From Prevotella sp. (GTDB lineage Bacteria > Bacteroidota > Bacteroidia > Bacteroidales > Bacteroidaceae): a DNA stretch of 64,000 nucleotides. This document shows, piece by piece, positions 24,644 through 31,784 of the stretch. Location of the stretch: the NCBI GenBank assembly GCA_017442825.1, contig JAFRYZ010000035.1:1-64000 (forward strand), given 5' to 3'. The first letter of the stretch is position 1. Every line of letters begins with the position of its first letter. A model generated the notes under the pieces. It searched no databases. It was not told where the DNA came from and saw only the letters and a list, made by a program, of their open reading frames with translations. A program made the translations under genes and the position numbers.

Positions 24644-25798
24644 CTAAACTCTAAACTTTTCTACCACTCTTTCATACACGTCGGCGACTTGTTGGGCTAC
24701 GTTGTTGCCGGCGAAGCGGCGGACATAGTCGCGGCTGAGGTCGATGCGCTGCTGGCGTCCGGGAGCTCCTTTCAAGGTCTGGCGGAGGGCGGCGGCAAGA
24801 GCTTCGGCGTCGTCGGGGGAGACGTAGAGGCTGTGGGGACCACCTGCTTCTTCGAGGCAGGAGCCGGTGCAGGCAACGACGGGGAGTCCACTGTTGATGG
24901 CTTCGATGATGGGGATGCCGAAGCCTTCGTAGCGGGAGGGATAGACGAAGGTGTCTGCCAGGGCATAGAGGACGGAGAGGTCGGCATCGCTGACGCCATG
25001 GAGGATGACGACGCGCTGCTGCAGGTCGTGGCGACGGATGAAGGTGCGGATGCGGTCGGTATAGGGGGTGCGCTTGCCGACGAGGACAAGGTGGATGTTG
25101 TCGGGGAGGTGCTGCAGGGCTTTGACGGCGAGGAGGGTGTTCTTGCGCTCTTCGATGGAGCCGACACTGAGGATGAAGGGGGAGTACAGACCGAAACGAC
25201 GGCGCACGCTGGCGACGGCATCGGGGGTGGCTTCGCCAGAGAAACGGGGAGCGCAGCTCTGGTAGATGACGTCGATGGAATCGGGGGAAATGCCGCCGAA
25301 CTCGACGATATCGCGCTTGGTGCACTCGCTGATGGCGATGATGCGGTGGGCTTCGCGACAGGTCTGACGAAACTTGTAGGCGTAGATCTTGGCATCGAGC
25401 CAATGGTAGTATTCGGGATGGCGCAGGAAGATGAGGTCGTGGATGGTGACGACGGAGGGGATGGCTGCCTGACGGATGCCGCGGGGCAACTCACCGGAGA
25501 GACCATGGAAGAGGCTGACGCCGTCGCGACGGAGGTCGCTGACGATGCTGTGCATGCGCCAGAGGTCGCGCTGCAGGCGCAGGGGTCTGCCGTGGGGATA
25601 GACGAGTTGCACGTTGGGCAGCTGCTCGACGGGCTGCCGCAGGTCGTCGCTGCCTGCGTCGGGAGCATAGAGCAGCAGCTGACTGTCGGGAAGGAGGGCG
25701 GAGAGGTCGGTGACGAGGGTGCGCCCGTAGTTGCCGAGTCCGGTGCGGTTGCGCACGACTCGCTTGGCGTCGAATGCTATTTTCAATTCACAATTCAT
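24644..25798 (-). CDS. Glycosyltransferase family 4 (GT-B)
   Basis: 384 residues. The GT-B fold shows in the N-terminal DAKRVVRNRTGLGNYGRTLV and DLIFLRHPEYYHWLD, and in the C-terminal nucleotide-sugar motifs SVGSIEERKNTLLAVKAL and SRYEGFGIPIIEAINSGLPVV (E-x7-E). The glycan acceptor is unknown; neighbours suggest envelope polysaccharide or LPS. The first six residues (MNCELK) come from the AATTGTGAATTG dispersed repeat, so the start codon lies in repeat DNA. The base composition is notably GC-rich, giving long antisense frames. Confidence 0.88.
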   Translation of the reverse strand: MNCELKIAFDAKRVVRNRTGLGNYGRTLVTDLSALLPDSQLLLYAPDAGSDDLRQPVEQLPNVQLVYPHGRPLRLQRDLWRMHSIVSDLRRDGVSLFHGLSGELPRGIRQAAIPSVVTIHDLIFLRHPEYYHWLDAKIYAYKFRQTCREAHRIIAISECTKRDIVEFGGISPDSIDVIYQSCAPRFSGEATPDAVASVRRRFGLYSPFILSVGSIEERKNTLLAVKALQHLPDNIHLVLVGKRTPYTDRIRTFIRRHDLQQRVVILHGVSDADLSVLYALADTFVYPSRYEGFGIPIIEAINSGLPVVACTGSCLEEAGGPHSLYVSPDDAEALAAALRQTLKGAPGRQQRIDLSRDYVRRFAGNNVAQQVADVYERVVEKFRV

Positions 25799-25825
25799 AA
25801 TTCTCTAGTCTCTAGACTCTCATCT

Positions 25826-26197
25826 CTAAACTTTTTTAAATACGAACCGGACGAGGAGGAAGTTGGTGGGGACGGCGATGGCATAGACACCGAGGGGTGC
25901 CACCTCGCGGCTGAGTCCTACCCAGAGCCAGAAGTTGAGGAGGGCGATCTGCAGGCAGTAGTTGAAGAGGTGGGCTCCGCCGAAGCCGACTCCGTTGCGC
26001 TTGGTGGCTTTCTCGTGGAAGGTGAAATGGGCGGTGAGGTAGTAGTTGACGAGGAAGCTGAGGACATAGCCTATGGTATAGGCGACATTGACGTTGAGCC
26101 AGTGTTGCAACAGCCAGTAGAGGGCGTAGTGGATGGCGGTGGAGATGACACCGACGATTCCGAAGCGCAGGATTTCGCCCAGGGTTTCTTTCTTCAT
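25826..26197 (-). CDS. GtrA-family membrane protein
   Basis: 123 residues, four membrane helices (ILRFGIVGVISTAIHYALYWLLQ..., VAYTIGYVLSFLVNYYLTAHFTF...). GtrA proteins are thought to help flip undecaprenyl-linked sugars for polysaccharide modification. The start at 26197 is taken because TATCTTTG at 26203-26210 ends only five bases upstream; the longer frame to 26248 would read through the promoter. It precedes the GT4 gene on the same strand with a short repeat-filled gap. Confidence 0.88.
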   Translation of the reverse strand: MKKETLGEILRFGIVGVISTAIHYALYWLLQHWLNVNVAYTIGYVLSFLVNYYLTAHFTFHEKATKRNGVGFGGAHLFNYCLQIALLNFWLWVGLSREVAPLGVYAIAVPTNFLLVRFVFKKV

Positions 26198-26202
26198 GGA
26201 TG

Positions 26203-26210
26203 CAAAGATA
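26203..26210 (-). promoter_or_regulatory. TATCTTTG box 5 bases before the gtrA-like ATG
   Basis: TATCTTTG-CATCC-ATG on the minus strand. With the usual distance from the -7 box to the transcript start, the mRNA would begin at or next to the ATG. Confidence 0.55.
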
Positions 26211-26447
26211 CTATAAATAATTGACAATTGACAATTCTTTGCAAGCAAAGCGCTGCGCGATTAGACAATTGACAATTCTTGCGCCGCTACGCTCTGCAAG
26301 CGCTACGCGGTTAGAGAGTTGAGAGACTAGAATTCTTGCTTTGGCAAGCGCTTCTCGATTAGAGAGATGAGAGTATAAAGTTCCCCCTTTAGGGGGTTAG
26401 GGGGCTTTAATTGTGAATTGAAAATTGTGAATTGTGAATTAAAAGAA
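26211..26447. repeat. Mosaic of dispersed short repeats
   Basis: No gene. TTGACAATTGACAATT runs alternate with CTTTGCAAGCAAAGCGCTGCGCGATTAG and TGCTTTGGCAAGCGCTTCTCGATTAG blocks, a GAGAGTTGAGAGACTAG piece and CCCCCTTTAGGGGGTTAGGGGG. Confidence 0.85.
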
Positions 26448-26477
26448 TTACTTTTGCACCGAGAAAAAGAATGAACG

Positions 26478-27614
26478 ATGATGATTCCCTTTAACAAACC
26501 TTATTGTTCTGGTCGTGAACTGGACTATATAAAAGAGGTGTGCGGCTCGATGACGATGTCGGGCAACGGTGATTTCACGAAGCGCTGCCATGCGTTTTTC
26601 GAACAGCGTTACGGATTCAGGAAGTGCCTGCTGTGTACGTCGGGTACGGATGCTCTGGAGATGTGTGCGATGTTGTGCGAGCTGCAGCCCGGCGACGAGG
26701 TGATTGTTCCTTCGTACACGTTTGTGTCGTCTGCCATCGCTTTCCTGCGCGAGGGTGCGAGGGTGGTGTTTGCCGACAGCGGTAAGGAGAATCCGAACAT
26801 GACGGTGGAAACGATAGCACCGCTGATAACGGAGCGCACGAAGGTGATCGTGGTGGTGCACTATGCGGGCATAGCCTGCGACATGGACGGCATCATGGCT
26901 CTGGCGGAGCGCTACGGGCTGCTGGTGGTGGAGGATGCGGCGCACTCGATAGACTCTTTCTACCGCGGCAAGCCGCTGGGGGGCATCGGGCATCTGGGTG
27001 CCTTCTCGTTTCACGAGACGAAGAACATCAACTGCGGCGAAGGCGGTATGCTGGTGGTGAACGACGAACGATTTGTGCGCCGGTCGGAGATTCTCTGGGA
27101 GAAGGGTACGAACCGTGCTGAATTCTACCGAGGGATGGTGAACAAGTATGGCTGGTGCGATATTGGTTCGTCGTTCCTGCCGTCGGAGTTTAATGCTGCC
27201 TTCCTGTGGGCTCAGCTGGAACAGCTGGACGACATCCAGGGCAAGCGCAAGCGCATCTGGGACATCTACGACAAGGCGCTACGGGGAAAGGTGGAGGAGA
27301 TGGGCATACAGCTGCCCATGATTCCGGACTATGCCACGAACAACGGACACATGTACTACCTGGTTTGTCCGTCGCTGGACTTCCGTACGAAGCTGATGGG
27401 ATGGCTGAAGGAGCAGGGGGTGCAGACGACGTTCCACTATCTGCCGCTGCACTCGAGTGCGTACTACAAGGATTTGTTCAAGGGTGAGCCGCTGGTGAAC
27501 TGCGACCACTATGGTGACTGCCTGGTGCGACTGCCGTTATACTACGAGCTGACGGACGAACAGGCGGAGAAGATAGCACAGCTAGTGGTGGAAGGTGTAA
27601 GGTGTATGGTCTAA
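26478..27614 (+). CDS. PLP-dependent sugar aminotransferase, RffA/WecE type
   Basis: 378 residues of the DegT/DnrJ/EryC1 family. The N-terminus IPFNKPYCSGRELDYIKEV and the segments LCTSGTDALEMCAMLC, PSYTFVSSA, VEDAAHSID and SFHETKNINCGEGG (PLP-binding lysine near residue 187) match dTDP-4-amino-4,6-dideoxygalactose transaminases. It would transfer an amino group to a dTDP-4-keto-6-deoxyhexose for LPS or capsule synthesis. A TACTTTTG box lies at 26448-26455. The last residues (VVEGVRCMV) and stop run into the GGTCTAAGG repeat. Confidence 0.9.
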   Translation: MMIPFNKPYCSGRELDYIKEVCGSMTMSGNGDFTKRCHAFFEQRYGFRKCLLCTSGTDALEMCAMLCELQPGDEVIVPSYTFVSSAIAFLREGARVVFADSGKENPNMTVETIAPLITERTKVIVVVHYAGIACDMDGIMALAERYGLLVVEDAAHSIDSFYRGKPLGGIGHLGAFSFHETKNINCGEGGMLVVNDERFVRRSEILWEKGTNRAEFYRGMVNKYGWCDIGSSFLPSEFNAAFLWAQLEQLDDIQGKRKRIWDIYDKALRGKVEEMGIQLPMIPDYATNNGHMYYLVCPSLDFRTKLMGWLKEQGVQTTFHYLPLHSSAYYKDLFKGEPLVNCDHYGDCLVRLPLYYELTDEQAEKIAQLVVEGVRCMV

Positions 27615-27715
27615 GGTCTAAGGACAAAGGTCTAAGGCCCCCATTAGGGGGCTTTAATTGTTAATTGTCAATTATGAATTGTTAATTGTCAATTGCGAAG
27701 CATACTCTCTTGTCA
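27600..27715. repeat. Repeats spanning the convergent gene ends
   Basis: GGTCTAAGGTCTAAGG units, a CCCCCATTAGGGGG palindrome and AATTGTTAATTGTCAATT runs cover the interval between the aminotransferase and the GT87 gene and supply the last codons of both. Confidence 0.8.
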
Positions 27716-28859
27716 TCATCTCCCAGCATAGTTTCAGCCATACGACGGTGATGGGCAGTGCCTTCAGGGCGTAGGGACGGATGATGGTGTCGCGGACGAC
27801 ACGGGGGAAGAGGAGGTCGGAATGGGCAAAGCTGCAACAAATCATGACGAAGACCATGAGGGCGATATCCCACTTGCCACGCTTCCAGGGGGCTGCGACA
27901 TACCAGATGACGACGCCAATCATGGGGGTGATGTAACCGCTGTTTTCGGAACCGGTGCTGAAGAGGATGATGAACATGAGGACGGAGGCGAGGATGGTCT
28001 GGCGGAACGCCTCATGCTTATACTGTGAGAAACGCAGATAGGGAGCTGCAAAGAGCAGCATGCCGGGGACGATGAGCCACAGGTCGCTATAGGTGGCGCA
28101 ACCGCTGATTTTCCTCACCATTCCCAACAACGATATGTTTTGTGCTATGGCAAACTGATTGTCGCCGTTCTTGGTGACAAGACTGTTGTACCATTCGCCG
28201 TACTGGCTGACGATGTAGTCCCACCCGTGGAAGAAGGGCATGGGGGCTACGAACATGATGACTGCCCAGAAGAGCATGGAGGCTACGAGCTTGCCCTTGT
28301 GCTTGGAGAAAAGGAAGAAGGCGAGGCCGACGATGCTGTAGAGCTTGACGAAGGTGCCGAGCATGATGAAGAAGGCTGCCCAGAAGTCTTTCTCTTTCTC
28401 TATCAGACAGAATGCCAGCAGGATGGTGGCACAGGTGACGATGTTGAACTGCTGCATGAAGAGGGCGTTGAGCATCTCGTTGGCACAGAACCACAGGATG
28501 AACAGCTGCTGGGGTTTCGTGAAGGACGACTTGCGGATGGTCCAATAGAGGAACAGCGACAATGCCAGGCTCCACAACAGCAGTCCGAGCCAATAGGGAC
28601 CGATGGAGAAGGGAGCAAAGAGCAGGGAGAAGAACGGTCCGTAATGGTGGCAGTCTTCATACTCGGCTGGGTTCAGCATATACAGATTCCAACCGCGAAC
28701 GGCATTCCAAAAGGAACCGCGATAGATGAAATAGTTGTTGCAATGGTGTAACTTCACCAGCCATGCCACGATGGGCAACAGCATCCACAAACCGAACAGC
28801 GTGCGATAGTCGCTGAAGAAGGGCTTGCTGAAAAAGGCTTTTAATTTGTTCATAAGCAT
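27672..28859 (-). CDS. GT87-like polytopic glycosyltransferase
   Basis: 395 residues with about nine to ten membrane helices. The pattern near the N-terminus (CNNYFIYRGSFWNAVRGWNLY...AEYEDCHHYGPFFSLLFAP) and the helices that follow match GT-C enzymes of the GT87/DUF2029 type, which use polyprenyl-phosphate sugars outside the inner membrane. The last nine residues (ASQLTINNS) are encoded by the AATTGTTAATTGTCAATTG repeat, so the original stop was probably displaced. A TACCTTTG box lies on this strand near 28908-28915. Confidence 0.82.
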   Translation of the reverse strand: MLMNKLKAFFSKPFFSDYRTLFGLWMLLPIVAWLVKLHHCNNYFIYRGSFWNAVRGWNLYMLNPAEYEDCHHYGPFFSLLFAPFSIGPYWLGLLLWSLALSLFLYWTIRKSSFTKPQQLFILWFCANEMLNALFMQQFNIVTCATILLAFCLIEKEKDFWAAFFIMLGTFVKLYSIVGLAFFLFSKHKGKLVASMLFWAVIMFVAPMPFFHGWDYIVSQYGEWYNSLVTKNGDNQFAIAQNISLLGMVRKISGCATYSDLWLIVPGMLLFAAPYLRFSQYKHEAFRQTILASVLMFIILFSTGSENSGYITPMIGVVIWYVAAPWKRGKWDIALMVFVMICCSFAHSDLLFPRVVRDTIIRPYALKALPITVVWLKLCWEMMTREYASQLTINNS

Positions 28860-28982
28860 TCAAGGGAGTTTGCCACAAGCCGTGTGGCTCCATTTTCCGA
28901 TGCAAAGGTAATACTTTTAATTATGAATTATGAATTGTGAATTATTTATTGTATTTTTGCAAACGAAATAAACGAGAAAGAG

Positions 28983-29909
28983 ATGGAAATATCTGTCATC
29001 AGTCCTTGTTATGGCGCACCGACTCTCTTGCGTGAACTGGTGCAGCAGATAGAGGAAACGGTCAGCAAACTGACGAAGGACTATGAGATTATCTTAGTGG
29101 AAGACTACAGTCCGGACAACAGCCGCGAGATTATCACCGACATCTGTCGGGAGAACAAGCGGGTGAAGGGGGTGTTTCTGAGCCGTAACTTCGGACAGCA
29201 GTATGCGCTGAATGCGGGCTTCGACTGTGCAAAGGGGGAATATGTGGTGACGCTGGACTGCGACCTGCAGAATCCGCCGGCACAGATAAAAGACCTCTAC
29301 GAGAAGGCGAAGGAGGGCTACGACATCGTGTTTGCCAGTCGCCAGAACCGTCCGGACAACTTCTTCATGACACAGGGCTCGCACCTTTTCAACAAACTGA
29401 TGGGTTTTCTGACGGATACCCGACAGGATGAGTCGCTGGCGGAGTTTGCTATCTATCGGCGCAAAGTGGTGGACGCCATGGCGCAGATGGGGGACTTCCG
29501 TCGCTACTATCCGCTGATGAACCAATGGGTGGGCTTCAAGACTGCTAAGGTGATTGTGGATCACAACGAGCGCACAGACGGCAAAAAGTCGTCGTACTCG
29601 ATGAGCAAGCGCATCAACCTTGCCGTGACTACTGCCGTGGCTTTCTCTACCAAGTCGCTGCGACTGATTGCCTACTTCGGGTTCATCGTCACGTTCATTG
29701 CCATACTGTTTGCTCTCTTCCTCGTCGTCAAGACACTCATCACGGGCATCGACGTCAGTGGTTGGACGACGCTGTTCGTCTCGATGTGGTTCATTGCCGG
29801 CATCATGATCTCCATCATGGGCATCATTGCCGTCTATATCGGCAACATCTTCGACGAGGTGAAACACCGGCCGTCATACATCATCGACGAGAAACTTAAC
29901 TTCGAATAA
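28983..29909 (+). CDS. Glycosyltransferase family 2, GtrB/dolichol-phosphate type
   Basis: 308 residues. A GT-A domain (SVISPCYGAPTLLRELVQQI, EDYSPDNSREII, TLDCDLQNPP with the DxD motif) is followed by two C-terminal membrane helices (LRLIAYFGFIVTFIAILFALFLVV and WFIAGIMISIMGIIAVYIGNIF). This layout is that of polyprenyl-phosphate glucosyl- or arabinosyl-type transferases, which would feed the GtrA and GT87 proteins encoded nearby. The next gene starts 13 bases on. Confidence 0.9.
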   Translation: MEISVISPCYGAPTLLRELVQQIEETVSKLTKDYEIILVEDYSPDNSREIITDICRENKRVKGVFLSRNFGQQYALNAGFDCAKGEYVVTLDCDLQNPPAQIKDLYEKAKEGYDIVFASRQNRPDNFFMTQGSHLFNKLMGFLTDTRQDESLAEFAIYRRKVVDAMAQMGDFRRYYPLMNQWVGFKTAKVIVDHNERTDGKKSSYSMSKRINLAVTTAVAFSTKSLRLIAYFGFIVTFIAILFALFLVVKTLITGIDVSGWTTLFVSMWFIAGIMISIMGIIAVYIGNIFDEVKHRPSYIIDEKLNFE

Positions 29910-29921
29910 CGATTATCCGAC

Positions 29922-30686
29922 ATGGAAGAGAAAGGGAAAATTTCGGTGGTCATCAACACCTACAATGCCGAAAAGCATCTGAAGGTGATCGTAGAGGCGG
30001 TGAAGGACTTCGACGAGGTGCTCGTCTGCGACATGGAGAGCACCGACAGCACGCTGGCAATAGCACGGGAGATGGGCTGCCGCATCGTCACCTTCCCCAA
30101 AAACGGCGTTTCCATCGTGGAACCGGCACGCGAATTTGCCATCCATGAGGCGGCTAACGAATGGGTGCTGGTGGTGGATGCCGACGAGATTGTGACTCCG
30201 CAACTGAAAGACTATCTCTACCGGCGCATCAAGGAGGCTGACTGTCCGGACGGCATCGCCATTCCCCGCAAAAACTATTTCATGGGGAGGTTCATGCACA
30301 GCTGCTATCCGGACTATATCCTGCGCTTCTTCCGCAAGGAGGTGACACACTGGCCGCCCGTCATCCATACTTCGCCAGTCGTAGAAGGCAGGGTGGAACG
30401 TATTCCGAAAACACACAAAGAACTGGCTTTTGAACATCTTGCCAACGACAGCGTGGCTGACATTCTGCGCAAGAACAACACCTACAGCGACTATGAGGTG
30501 GTACGACGCCGACACAAACGCTACGGCATAGGGGCGCTCATCGGTAAACCGCTCTTCCGATTCTTCAAATCTTATTTCCTGAAAGGTGGATGCCTAGACG
30601 GCATACCTGGACTGATTCATGCCAAATTGGACAGCATGTACCAGTTTACGATTGTTTCAAAACTGATGGAAGAGCGGCGAAAATAG
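29922..30686 (+). CDS. Glycosyltransferase family 2, WaaE/KdtX-like
   Basis: 254 residues. Motifs: ISVVINTYNAEKHL near residue 7, VCDMESTDSTLAIA, VLVVDADEIVTPQL (DxD) and a C-terminal basic part. The pattern resembles the lipopolysaccharide core transferases of the WaaE/KdtX type. It is soluble or peripheral and follows the GtrB-like gene closely. Confidence 0.88.
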   Translation: MEEKGKISVVINTYNAEKHLKVIVEAVKDFDEVLVCDMESTDSTLAIAREMGCRIVTFPKNGVSIVEPAREFAIHEAANEWVLVVDADEIVTPQLKDYLYRRIKEADCPDGIAIPRKNYFMGRFMHSCYPDYILRFFRKEVTHWPPVIHTSPVVEGRVERIPKTHKELAFEHLANDSVADILRKNNTYSDYEVVRRRHKRYGIGALIGKPLFRFFKSYFLKGGCLDGIPGLIHAKLDSMYQFTIVSKLMEERRK

Positions 30687-30719
30687 TGCGTTTTCCATGC
30701 GATAAGCAGCGGAAATGGG

Positions 30720-31652
30720 CTACAGCTTGCTCAGAATGCGTTTGCGTTCGTGTTCATCGGGGAAATACTCCACAAATTCTTTCCATCCCCTCTTCCACCG
30801 GTTGTGGCTCCACAGCCAGAACTCCGGTGCACGCTTGATGCTGTCTTCCAACAGGCGGTAGTATTTTTCGGTGATGGCAAACTTGGGTTCTTGTTTCGGT
30901 TGGTCGCACATCTTGATGACCTTTCCCACATAATAACCACGGCGTGGACGATGCATGTCGAAATAATAGACTACGGTGTCCATGATGCGGGCTATGCGTT
31001 CGCCACCGGTATAGGCGGGTGTCTGATGGTTAAGGAACTGCGGCCAGTAGTGCATGCTGCTGAAGCCCGGCGACTGGTCGGCAATGAAGCCGGTAACGGG
31101 TTGGATGCCTGCCTTCTGCCAATCTACCAACACCTTGAAGGCTTCTTTCATGTCGATAGACGTGGAACCATACTGCCCGCGTGAGTGCAGGAACAGCTTG
31201 TCTATCATGGGATTCTCGATGGGATGGTAGAGCTGTGCCGTCTTGCCCTGGTCGATGATGCTCAGCTGCAACGAAGCTATCCACTCCCAGTTGCAATAGT
31301 GTCCGAGCATGATGGTGACGCTGCGCCCTTTACGCAAGTCTTCGTTCATCTCTTCTATGCCGTCGAAGACCATGCGGCGACGCATCTGCTTGGGCGACAT
31401 GGAGAACATCTTCACGGTCTCTACGATGTAGTCGCAGAACCAATGGTGGAACTTGCGCTCTATCTCACGCAACTCGTCCTCACTTTTTTCGGGAAAAGAC
31501 TCGGTCAGGTTTTTCCAAATCACCTTGTGGCGGTATTTCATCAGCTTGCCCACGATGAGGTAGAGTCCGTCGGAGATGACGTAATGTACCCGCAGAGGCA
31601 GCAATGACAACAGATACCAGATGCCAAAGAGGATGTAATACAATACATTCAT
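30720..31652 (-). CDS. LpxL/HtrB-type lysophospholipid acyltransferase (copy 1)
   Basis: 310 residues with an N-terminal membrane helix (LYYILFGIWYLLSLLPL). The catalytic H-x4-E motif is in LGHYCNWEW near residue 118, and the family C-terminus (IKRAPEFWLWSHNRWKR) is clear. It would acylate lipid A or a related lipid. The start at 31652 follows a TACCTTTG box at 31658-31665 by five bases; the frame upstream to 31763 is repeat DNA. It is a paralogue of 35830-36810. Confidence 0.9.
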   Translation of the reverse strand: MNVLYYILFGIWYLLSLLPLRVHYVISDGLYLIVGKLMKYRHKVIWKNLTESFPEKSEDELREIERKFHHWFCDYIVETVKMFSMSPKQMRRRMVFDGIEEMNEDLRKGRSVTIMLGHYCNWEWIASLQLSIIDQGKTAQLYHPIENPMIDKLFLHSRGQYGSTSIDMKEAFKVLVDWQKAGIQPVTGFIADQSPGFSSMHYWPQFLNHQTPAYTGGERIARIMDTVVYYFDMHRPRRGYYVGKVIKMCDQPKQEPKFAITEKYYRLLEDSIKRAPEFWLWSHNRWKRGWKEFVEYFPDEHERKRILSKL

Positions 31653-31657
31653 GGGGG

Positions 31658-31665
31658 CAAAGGTA
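31658..31665 (-). promoter_or_regulatory. TACCTTTG box 5 bases before the acyltransferase ATG
   Basis: TACCTTTG-CCCCC-ATG on the minus strand: another probable leaderless or near-leaderless start. Confidence 0.55.
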
Positions 31666-31770
31666 CGATAAATAATTGATAATTGATAATTGACAATTGA
31701 CAATTCTTTGCAAGCAAAAAACTCTAGGCAAAAAACTCTCAACTCTAAACTCTCATCTCTCAACTTTTTC
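31666..31770. repeat. Dispersed repeats between divergent promoters
   Basis: AATTGATAATTGATAATTGACAATTGACAATTC, CTTTGCAAGCAAA and ACTCTCAACTCTAAACTCTCATCTCTC units separate the divergent acyltransferase and LtaS-like genes. Confidence 0.8.
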
Positions 31771-31771
31771 G

Positions 31772-31779
31772 TATCTTTG
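31772..31779 (+). promoter_or_regulatory. TATCTTTG box 5 bases before an ATG
   Basis: TATCTTTG-CCGCC-ATG, with the ATG at 31785. The next in-frame ATG is at 31839. Confidence 0.5.
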
Positions 31780-31784
31780 CCGCC

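Noticed and set aside
24689-26224. A 511-codon plus-strand frame antisense to the GT4 and GtrA genes
   Set aside because: It is rich in Gly, Asp, Glu and Val with no domain pattern, while the opposite strand has clear GT4 and GtrA motifs. It is a by-product of GC-rich codons.
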